From: Scilla litardierei | Taxonomy: Eukaryota > Streptophyta > Magnoliopsida > Asparagales > Asparagaceae | Length of the DNA stretch: 64,000 nt | NCBI GenBank assembly: GCA_030789695.1 | Contig: CM061136.1 | Span: 137,094,448 to 137,158,447 of the forward strand | Reading direction: 5' to 3' | In this document: positions 1 to 8,378 of the stretch, in pieces | Position numbering within the stretch: position 1 is the first letter of the stretch | How the letters are laid out: every line of letters begins with the position of its first letter | Translations under genes and position numbers: made by a program | Notes under the pieces: model-generated | What the model was told of the DNA's origin: nothing | Databases searched by the model: none | Seen by the model: only the letters and a program-made list of their open reading frames with translations

Positions 1-214
1 GGTCCACTGGCCGACACTTTTCAAGGACACTCATGACTATATCAAGGGATGCGACCGGTGCCAGAGGACCGGAAATATTACTAGGAGGGATGAGATGCCC
101 CTCAAGGGCATCCTGGAGATCGAACTATTTGACAGTTGGGGGATCGATTTCATGGGCCCGTTTCCGACAAGTTGCAGGAACATGTACATCTTAGTGGCAG
201 TGGACCATGTATCC
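1..214 (+). pseudogene. Athila-type integrase, N-terminal half (split gene)
   Basis: Reading + frame 2 from the window start gives the second half of the HHCC zinc-binding domain (CDRCQRTGN), then the start of the catalytic core with its first acidic residue in GIDFMGPF. Integrase inserts retroelement cDNA into the genome. The frame runs to VDHVS at 214, where a chromovirus is inserted, and continues with RWVEA at 11988. The gene was therefore split by insertion, not deletion. The upstream reverse transcriptase and protease lie outside the window. Confidence 0.85.
210..214. repeat. Target-site duplication TATCC, left copy
   Basis: TATCC directly before the 5' LTR of the chromovirus. The same five bases follow its 3' LTR at 11988-11992. 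Confidence 0.9.
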
Positions 215-1504
215 TGTAACGACTGGTTTTCATTTATCTGGATTTATTATAATATAATATATGTCTTGGTGGATTTTCTCCTCATATGTGGTTTTCGTCT
301 CCGTAACTTTCATTTTCGATCGTTTCGTCGTGTTTTCTCGTTTCTTCTTTAGGATCGTCGATTTCGGAGCAAGTCATTCGTGACGGGCTTCATAACGGTC
401 GAATCTTACTATTAGATCAAGCCTCGGAGTCTTAGGAATCGATCCCGGAGCTCCGTGCTCCGTATCGGAACTTTTGGTGCACGTTAGCCGGTGTAAGAAG
501 GGGCACCGACCGACTAGATGACGATCCAGTCGGTCGGCAATCCTTCTTGGACCGACTAGTTGGCTTTCTAAATTTCTCAGGAGTTACTGTTTATCGTTAG
601 TCGGTCTAAGAACCTATTCTTGTGTGCGGGGACCCTGGCTCGATTACTTGTGGGTATTGGGGGTAAGAGTTAAGCGGCCAATCAACTGGGAGTCTGCCCG
701 ATCAGCAACTGCAGTGGTAAGGCGTAAACTCTGGGTTTTGGGGTAGTGTTAAGCGGCCAATCAGCGTGAATGTTATACCATTCAGCTGTAAGGCGTAAAC
801 ATCTACAAACAACAGTGAAACGTGAATAGTGAATCGATTGAGATTGTTAGTAGCTTGGCTACTCTTGTCTTGTCCCGTTAATTGTTCTCTTGTACTTATT
901 GTTCACCATGTCTTGCTTGTGCACTCATGTTATAACTGTCATGTCATGCATACTAAAACTGCTAGGTTGCTAGTTGCCTTACTTTCAGTTTCCTTGCCCA
1001 AGTCTTTTAGACTTGCTGACATGTGCCCCTTTACTCTTTTGGGTGACACATGTTAGATCCTGAGCCTGAGTACCTTGTTGAGGACGAGGTGTTTGCTGAC
1101 GCCGAGCCCGAGCTTGTGTTTGACGGGGAGTACGTGGACACTGGGGACCAGTCCTAGTGTCTTCGGTGTGTTTCCCTTTTTGTTTTGGACTGCTGTTTTG
1201 TTGTCGGTGCGTAGCACCTATTCTTGTGACGTTGTTGCTTTTGTTGGCCTTGTTCTGGGCCTTAGACTCTTTCTTTTAGCCTGGTGGCTTTTCTGGATGT
1301 TGGACTTAATTTTATGGTGGACAATTTGTGAGATATGAGAATTTTATTTCTGTCTCAATGCTTGTGTTATTATTGTTGTTCCGTTGTGGTTACAGGGACC
1401 TGCTTATGTTTTATTGACGCTTATCGGGTTTGGGGCTTCACAGCTCCACTCTCGTGCGGACCTTTTCACGTCTCGCCTCCATTTTAGGGAAGCGGGGCGT
1501 GACA
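215..1504 (+). repeat. 5' LTR of chromovirus, internally deleted
   Basis: It begins TGTAACGACTGG and ends GGGGCGTGACA. Compared with the 3' LTR it lacks about 1194 bp (equivalent to 6732-7925), including most of the palindromic array and the TATA-like box at 7061. Nine extra bases lie at the junction (612-620). The copy therefore probably lacks its core promoter. Confidence 0.9.
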
Positions 1505-1512
1505 GGTTTTGT

Positions 1513-1524
1513 TGGTGGCCCATA
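1513..1524 (+). other. Primer-binding region of chromovirus
   Basis: TGGTGGCCCATA lies 8 bp inside the 5' LTR end, and its TGG would pair with a tRNA CCA tail. It is not the usual initiator-methionine site, and I cannot name the tRNA. The LARD at 31216 has the near-identical TGGTGGCCCATG. Confidence 0.6.
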
Positions 1525-1647
1525 CAGGTCCTTCTGTAACTGCGATTATCGGAATAGCGATAATAATATTAGAATGTCCAACAAACTAAGTTCGACGTCC
1601 GAGTCATAAGCTATGAGTCTAATCTGCTTCGTTTTCTGTGTCACTAG

Positions 1648-2779
1648 ATGGCAGGAAGACGATTCACCCGTGGTGGGGGTAGTGGTGCGCTCCCTCATGA
1701 TGAGGAGCCTGAGCGGGAACCCACAAATGGTGAGATGATGCGAATGATGCTCCAGATGATGCAAGCGCAGCAGGGCGTGCTCCTGCAAGTCCAGAATGCT
1801 CCACTTGCTCGAGCTGCCCGGGCTCTTCCGGATGCCCCTCGCTCTGAGCCGGGAGCGAAGCAATTTCAGGAGCTGGGTCCCGCATATTTTGATGGGTCTG
1901 AGGGTCCGTTGGCTGCCGATGAGTGGATTCGGAACATCGAGGACAATCTGAAGATGGCCAAGATCACCCCGGCTGGATGGGTTGATTTGGCGAGGAGGCA
2001 ACTCAAGGATAATGCTCGGAATTGGTGGGATGCGGAAGAGAAGATGTTGGTGGAGCCGATATCTTGGGCTACCTTTAAGTCCAGGTTTGATGAGGAATTC
2101 TTTCCGAAGGCTGCGAAGAAGGAGATGCTGCAGCGCTTCATTGATATGAAGCAAGGGAACTTGACGGTGGACCTGTACCACCAAGAGTTCACTAGGCTGA
2201 GTCGGTTCGCACCGAAGATGGTGCAGGATGCTGATTAGAGGGGTCAGAGGTTCCTGCAGGGACTTGCTTTGGAGCTCCAGAGTTTTGTGTCTTCCTCCGA
2301 TCTGGACTCTTATCAGAAGGTTCTGGTCGCTGCCAGGAGGCAGGAGCTGAACCTGAGTCAGGGGAGAGGGCATGTTTCTGGTGCTGGGAAGAGGCCTATG
2401 GAGCAGGCCAGGGCGGTGGTTAGGCCTGGTTTCAAGCCTAATCAGCCAGCTCAGTTTAAGAGGCTAGGAGGGCCTATTCTGAAGACTTGCCATTTCTGCG
2501 GCAAGCCTGGCCACATCAAGGATCAGTGCCGGAAGTTTTTGGGCCAGTGTCTAGTTTGTGGTGATGCTTCCCATGCCGCGAAGGATTGTCGGCATGCGAA
2601 CCAGCTGGGGAGGGCACCTGTTGCAGCACAGCCGTTGCAGCAGCGAGCGTCTGTTCCTGCTGGACGTGGAGCAGCTCTTGTTCCGTAGAGGCAGGCTTTT
2701 CAGCAGGCTGTTCCGCCGAGGAGGCAGGCTTTTCTGATGACCGCTGTGGAGAGCGAGGCTGTGGATGAGGTTATCGCAG
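1648..2779 (+). pseudogene. Chromovirus gag (capsid and nucleocapsid), two in-frame TAG stops
   Basis: The ATG at 1648 opens a frame with the retrotransposon gag capsid domain (WIRNIEDNLKMAKI, NWWDAEEKM, FDEEFFPKAAKKEM). After it come two zinc knuckles at about 2490-2590, CHFCGKPGHIKDQC and CLVCGDASHAAKDC. Gag would form the cytoplasmic virus-like particle and bind genomic RNA. TAG codons interrupt the frame at 2236-2238 and 2686-2688, and homology continues in the same frame after both. The second looks like CAG to TAG. The frame reaches 2779, where a GT-AG intron-like segment starts. Antisense open frames over this gene are shadows. Confidence 0.88.
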
Positions 2780-2892
2780 GTAATCCTCAATCTGGCTGTT
2801 ACTTTCCTAGTTGGTTTTGATTGTTAGATTATGTTGTTTGCTTGAACATGGTTGTTTGCTAGACTAGGGTTTGATTGTTAATTGATTGTTAG
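2780..2892 (+). other. Putative spliceosomal intron 1, between gag and protease
   Basis: The 113-nt segment starts GTAATC after CAG and ends TTGTTAG before GTGTGG. It is T-rich and contains an in-frame TGA (SWF then stop). Its length is not a multiple of three. Removing it joins the gag frame exactly to the protease frame within one glycine codon, just upstream of the LFDSGAS active site. It is inferred from frame and splice-site form only. Confidence 0.6.
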
Positions 2893-5312
2893 GTGTGGTT
2901 TTGGTTTGCACATTTCCTGCACGAGTCCTCTTTGACTCTGGTGCATCGATGTGCATTATTTCTCGGAGCTTCATGGAGAGGCATTCCTTGTCGACGTCCC
3001 CTCTTCCCAAGAGTTGGAATATCGTTACAGGGAATGGCGTGGTCTCGGTGCATCGTGGTTGCAATTCTTGCTCGTTGGTGGTCTGTGGACATGAGCTTTT
3101 CGCTGATTTCATTGTCCACGACATTATCAACTATGATGCAGTTCTTGGGATGGACTGGCTTGCGAGCCTCTATGCTACGATCGACTGTCGAAGGAAGAAG
3201 GTGGTGTTCGAGATTCCCGGACATCCAGTATTTGAGTTCAGTCATGGTAGCAGTTCGCTTGGTCCTGTCAGATTTCGGGCCAGGCCGGTGGAGGTTGTGG
3301 CTATGCAGATGGAGCTGGAGTGGACAGCTGTGGTGCGTGATTTTGGCGACGTCTTCCCCGAGGAGATGTCTGGTTTGCCACCTGATCGAGCTTTAGAATT
3401 TTCTATCGATCTTATTCCAGGTGCGCAGCCGATTTCGAAGGCGCCGTATCGTATGGCACCTGCAGAATTGGGGGAGTTGCGGAAGCAGTTGGATGAGCTT
3501 TTGCAGAAGGGTTATATCAATCCTAGTGTGTCCCCGTGGGGAGCACCGGTGCTGCTAGTGAAGAAGAAGGATGGTTCGCGTCGCATGTGCGTGGACTATC
3601 GGGAGTTGAATGCGGTGACCATTAAGAATAAATACCCGTTGCCTCGCATCGATGATATCTTTGATCAGCTTGGAGGTTCGAGGGTGTTTTCTAAATTGGA
3701 TTTGAGGAGTGGTTACCATCAGTTGAAGGTGAAGAAGGATGATGTTCCGAAGACAGCGTTCAGGACGAAGTACGGACACTATGCGTTCGTGGTTATGCCT
3801 TTCGGTGTAACTAACGCGCCCGCAGTTTTCATGAATCTGATGAACATGATTTTCTACGAATTTTTGGATAAGTTTGTCGTTATCTTTATTGACGACATTC
3901 TGATCTATTCGAAGTCGGAGGAAGAGCATGCCTCGCACTTGAGGATGGTATTGGAGATCTTGAAGAAGCATCGGTTGTATGCTAAGTTTTCGAAGTGCGA
4001 GTTTTGGCTGTATAGAGTTGCTTTTCTCGGGCATGTGGTGACTGGAGATGGTATTTCAGTGGATCCCGAGAAGATCGGGGCCATCAGGGAGTGGCCTGTT
4101 CCGTCGTCAGCGTCCGAGATTCGGAGTTTCCTTGGACTTGCTGGTTACTATCGGCGTTTCATTAAGGACTTTTCTCGTATTGCTGAGCCGATGACCAGGT
4201 TGACGCGGAAGGATGTACCTTTTGTTTGGTCGGGTGATTGTGAGAGTGCTTTTGGTATTCTGAAGGAGAGGTTGACGACTGCCCCTATTCTTGTTGTGCC
4301 TGATCGCAGCGGTGGATTTGAGATCTTTTGCGATGCTTCTGGCAAGGGTCTCGATTGTGTGTTGCATCAGCACGGACATGTTGTGGTGTATGCGTCTCGT
4401 CAGCTTAAGGTTCATGAGAAGAATTACCCGACACATGACTTGGAGTTGGCTGCCGTTGTGTTCGCTCTTAAGATCTGGAGGCACTTCCTGCTGAGTGAGA
4501 AAGTGAAGATTTTCACCGATCACAAAAGCTTGAAGTATATTTTCACTCAGAAGGAGCTCAACATGCGACAGCATCGATGGTTGGAGCTTATGGCGGATTA
4601 TGATATTGATTTGTAGTTTCACCCTGGCAAGGTGAATGTGGTTCCAGATGCGCTGAGTAGGCTTCCAGCGGTGATGATTTTGACCTTGCAGTGGAGATTG
4701 CAGCAGGATTTTTACGAGTCTGGTGTTGAGATTGTCCTTCCTGGGAAGGATTCGTCGTTGATTTACATGCAGGTGCAGTCGACGATCGTGGATCGGGTTA
4801 AGGCTGGCCAGGCTGAGGATCCGAAGCTGGTGAAGATTCGGGAGCAGGTGGAAGCCGGTCTGCGGACTGACTTTTTGATTCATGAGGATGGCTCGCTGAG
4901 GTTTGGAGCCAGGTTGTGTGTGCCAGCTGGACATTTTAGAGAGGAGTTGATGGTGGAGGCACACAGTTCTCCGTATTCTGTGCATCCTGGTGGCACCAAG
5001 ATGTACCAGGATCTTCGTCTGAATTATTGGTGGCATGGCATGAAGAGGAGTGTGGCTCGGAGTGTAGCCAAGTGCTTGGTTTGTCAGCAAGTGAAGGCGG
5101 AGCATCAGCGTACGGTCGGGTTGCTACAACCGCTTCCGATTTCGGAGTGGAAATGGCAATACATCACTATGGATTTCGTGACTGGACTACCTCGGAGTCC
5201 GAAGCAGAATGACACGATTTGGGTGATCGTAGATCGATTGACCAAATATGCGCACTTTATTCCGTTCCGAGTGGGACTGTCCACTGAGGCGCTAGAAAGG
5301 AGATATATGGAG
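2893..5312 (+). pseudogene. Chromovirus pol: protease, reverse transcriptase, RNase H, integrase N-terminal part
   Basis: Domains in order: aspartic protease (LFDSGAS, about 2930); reverse transcriptase (LDLRSGYHQ near 3700, MPFGVTNAP near 3800, catalytic FIDD near 3890); RNase H (FCDASGKGL near 4330, TDHKSLKYI near 4520); integrase HHCC domain (CLVCQQVK near 5075) and first catalytic aspartate (MDFVTGLPRS near 5170). It would mature Gag, copy the RNA to DNA and integrate it. A TAG at 4614-4616 (probably from CAG) breaks the frame between RNase H and integrase. No other break is seen before the intron-like segment at 5313. Confidence 0.9.
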
Positions 5313-5384
5313 GTAAAATTCTTTTATTCTCCGTTTTATTTCCTTTTTCCTAGTTTGGATAGTGATGTAACGTGAATCGTGCAG
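5313..5384 (+). other. Putative spliceosomal intron 2, inside integrase
   Basis: The 72-nt, very T-rich segment starts GTAAAA after GAG and ends TCGTGCAG. If retained, it adds an in-frame TGA. Removing it joins YME to EVVRLHGVP, as expected in this integrase core between the first and second catalytic aspartates. It is inferred from frame and splice-site form. Confidence 0.6.
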
Positions 5385-6287
5385 GAGGTCGTGCGACTTC
5401 ATGGTGTCCCTGTGAGTATCGTGTCGGACAGAGACACGAGGTTCACATCTCAGTTCTTGCAGAGTTTGCAGAAGAGTTTGGGTATGCGTCTGAGTTTCAG
5501 CATGGCGTACCATCCGCAGACGGATGGCCAGTCTGAGAGGACGATTCAGATCTTGGAGGACATGCTGATGGCGTGCATGTTGGATTTCAAGGGTTCGTGG
5601 GAGGACCATCTACATCTGGTAGAGTTTTCTTACAACAACAGCTTCCAGGCGAGTATTGGCATGGCGCCTTTCGCCGCTCTTTATGGGAGGAAATGTCGAT
5701 CGCCATTGAGTTGGGATGACGTTGGTGATCGGGAGCTGTTGGGACCTGAGATGATCGTGGAGGCCGTGGATATTGTCAGGAACATTCAGGAGAGGTTGAG
5801 AATTGCTCAGGACCGTTTTAAGCATTGGGCGGATGCTAAACGTCGTCCTTTGGAGTTTCAGCCGGGCGACCATGTGTTCTAGAAGATTTCCCCGAATCGC
5901 GGTGTGATTCGTTTTGGGAAGCGGGGGAAGTTGAGCCCGCGATACATTGGACCGTTTGACATTTTGGAGAGGGTTGGCGAGGTAGCTTATCGTTTGGCCT
6001 TGCCGCCATCTTTGGAAGGAGTTCACAATGTTTTCCATGTGTCGCAGCTTTGTCAATACATTAACGATCCATCTCACGCTGTGGATTTTTTGGAGATTAC
6101 CGTTCGCCCCGATATGACGTATGACCAGCATCCAGTGCAGATTCTGGACAGGCGTCAGAAATCGCTTCGGAACAAGATTATCAATCTTGTGAGGGTGATG
6201 TGGCGACACGGCTCACCCGGAGAGTCTACTTGGGAGAACGAGGATGAGATGCGAGAGCGTTTCCCACTTTTGTTTCCGGACACGTGA
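5385..6287 (+). pseudogene. Chromovirus integrase catalytic end and chromodomain-like C-terminus
   Basis: The frame holds the second catalytic aspartate (VSDRDTRFTS) and the glutamate (QTDGQSERTIQ) of the DDE triad. The GPF/KLSPRYIGPF module follows, then a terminal segment (PVQILDRRQKSLRNK, then WENEDEMRERFP) typical of chromovirus integrases. That segment is thought to steer integration to marked chromatin. One TAG lies at 5880-5882, in VF-stop-KISP. The gene ends with TGA at 6285-6287, nine bases before a hairpin and the polypurine tract. Confidence 0.87.
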
Positions 6288-6295
6288 GTGTTGGG

Positions 6296-6315
6296 AAATT
6301 CCGAGGACGGAATTT
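6296..6315 (+). other. Stem-loop before polypurine tract (chromovirus)
   Basis: AAATTCCG, loop AGGA, CGGAATTT: a perfect 8-bp inverted repeat, extendable by two G-U pairs and one G-C pair in RNA. It ends five bases before the polypurine tract. Confidence 0.75.
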
Positions 6316-6320
6316 TTCTT

Positions 6321-6333
6321 AAGTTGGGGAGGA
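6321..6333 (+). other. Polypurine tract of chromovirus
   Basis: AAGTTGGGGAGGA directly abuts the 3' LTR start TGTAACGAC. It is the plus-strand DNA priming site. Confidence 0.85.
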
Positions 6334-6619
6334 TGTAACGACTGGTTTTCATGTATCTGGATTTATTATAATATAATATATGTCTTGGTGGATTTTCTCC
6401 TCATATGTGGTTTTCGTCTCCGTAACTTTCATTTTCGATCGTTTCGTCGTGTTTTCTCGTTTCTTCTTTAGGATCGTCGATTTCGGAGCAAGTCATTCGT
6501 GACAGGCTTCATAACGGTCGTATCTTACTATTAGATCAAGCCTCGGAGTCTTAGGAATTGATCCCGGAGCTCCGCGCTCCGTATCGGAACTTTTGGTGCA
6601 CGTTAGCCGGTGTAAGAAG

Positions 6620-7020
6620 GGGCACCGACCGACTAGATGACGATCCAGTCGGTCGGCAATCCTTCTTGGACCGACTAGTTGGCTTTCTAAATTTCTCAGG
6701 AGTTAATGTTTATCGTTAGTCGGTCTAAGAATGTTGGTTGACCGACTAGGTTGCAAACTAGTCGGTCAGCAATGCTTCTTTAACCGACTAACACATCATC
6801 TAATTTTTGGTATCAATACTGTTCACTTTTAGTCGGTCTAAGTTCATCTCTTGACCGACTAGATGTTAAACTAGTCGGTCAGCAGTTGTTCTTCAACCGA
6901 CTAAATCTAAATTCTATTTTCGTTCAGAAGTTACTGTTTACACTTAGTCGGTCTGTGTTGGTCGACCGACCGACTAGTTGCCAAACTAGTCGGTCAGTGG
7001 TTGCTCTTTGACCGACTAAT
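6620..7020 (+). repeat. Alternating inverted half-site array ACCGACTA / TAGTCGGT in LTR U3
   Basis: By eye there are about fifteen half-sites, strictly alternating between ACCGACTA and its reverse complement, in units of roughly 120 bp. The truncated 5' LTR keeps only the first few (about 505-605). The array ends about 40 bp before the TATA-like box. Confidence 0.85.
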
Positions 7021-7060
7021 CTGTGTTAAAACCCTAATTTCTGGGCAGCCGCCAGCCCAT

Positions 7061-7070
7061 CTTATTTAAA
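7061..7070 (+). promoter_or_regulatory. TATA-like box of chromovirus LTR
   Basis: CTTATTTAAA followed by CCCCTCC and a CT-rich leader, just after the palindromic array. This is the usual place for an LTR core promoter. Confidence 0.55.
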
Positions 7071-8373
7071 CCCCTCCTAAACGTTTTCTTCTTCCTCCAC
7101 TCGACCCAAAACCCTAGTTTCTCCCCCATTGAGCCCCCTTCCACCTCCAACCCTTATTCCTTCATTCCAAGCCCTAAATCCATCATCCAAACCATCCCTC
7201 AACACATTCTACCTCTCATCTTCCCCAAATCTCCATCAAACCCCCAAAATCCCCCAAAAACCCTAGTTCTCCAAACTTCTCCATTCGTTTCCAGATCTGG
7301 TCCCTAGGTTCTCCGGAGTGTTTCTTCCGCCTCCTCTCGGTAAGAAATCGATCTCTTGATGTTTTCATAACCTATTTGTATTTTTATGAAACCCTAATGA
7401 GTGAATGTTGTTTTGATGATTGTTTTCCCCCATAACAGTGATTTCCCCGTAGATTAGCATCCGCGAGACGAACCTTCGTGATCGTCATCCCCGGTGCGAG
7501 GCAAGTGAAACTTGCCACTTAGTGTTTAGGCCATGTTTTAGGTCATCTTGCTTGTTGTAGGCGTAAAAGAGGCTAGGCTACGAAATGATACTCGCCTAGG
7601 CGTAAATTGGGGAACTAGCTTGACAACGAAGCTAGTTTCGACATATATCATGTTGCACAATTACCATGTCATGTTTAATTTCTATTAACGGTACGCAAAT
7701 TAATTGTCATGTCATTGCATTCTTAAAGTGTTTCCGTGAATGCGTAGCTTCGCTACAATGTTTGTGTTCCTGGCTCGTGTTCCAGAAGCGGGCCATGTGT
7801 TGGTTGATAGCCAATGCCCGAAATGCTTGTTTCCGGCTAGGTGCACCCCTACGCCAATTGTTTATGAATCGTGAACTAGAATGCGAGCTCCTGTGCGGGG
7901 CAACCCCGGCTCATTTACTGAGCTCGTGTGCGGGGACCCTGGCTCGATTACTTGTGGGTATTGGGGGTAAGAGTTAAGCGGCCAATCAACTGGGAGTCTG
8001 CCCGATCAGCAACTGCAGTGGTAAGGCGTAAACTCTGGGTTTTGGGGTAGTGTTAAGCGGCCAATCAGCGTGAATGTTATACCATTCAGCTGTAAGGCGT
8101 AAACATCTACAAACAACAGTGAAACGTGAATAGTGAATCGATTGAGATTGTTAGTAGCTTGGCTACTCTTGTCTTGTCCCGTTAATTGTTCTCTTGTACT
8201 TATTGTTCACCATGTCTTGCTTGTGCACTCATGTTATAACTGTCATGTCATGCATACTAAAACTGCTAGGTTGCTAGTTGCCTTACTTTCAGTTTCCTTG
8301 CCCAAGTCTTTTAGACTTGCTGACATGTGCCCCTTTACTCTTTTGGGTGACACATGTTAGATCCTGAGCCTGA

Positions 8374-8378
8374 GTACC
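8374..8378. repeat. Target-site duplication GTACC, left copy
   Basis: GTACC before the solo LTR. The second copy is at 11553-11557. The 5' LTR has a single GTACC at the matching place. Confidence 0.92.

Larger units (their letters stand above)
6334..8378 (+). repeat. 3' LTR of chromovirus, first part
   Basis: It begins TGTAACGACTGG. It is the fuller LTR copy, holding the palindromic array (6620-7020) and a TATA-like box (7061). The match to the 5' LTR resumes at 7926. The LTR is interrupted at 8378 by a solo LTR and resumes at 11558. Small open frames here also occur in the 5' LTR and are not genes. Confidence 0.9.

Noticed and set aside
829..1056. Open frame of 75 codons, also at 8133-8360
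   Set aside because: Identical because both lie in the two LTRs of one element; hydrophobic low-complexity, no domain.
1075..1338. Open frame repeated at 11447-11821
   Set aside because: LTR sequence, not a gene; the copies differ freely at the protein level.
1546..2373. Long minus-strand frame over gag
   Set aside because: Antisense shadow of the gag reading frame.
4107..5105. 332-codon minus-strand frame
   Set aside because: Antisense shadow of RT, RNase H and integrase.
6620..7020. CRISPR-like repeat spacing
   Set aside because: Repeats are short, alternate in orientation and lie in a plant LTR; no cas genes.
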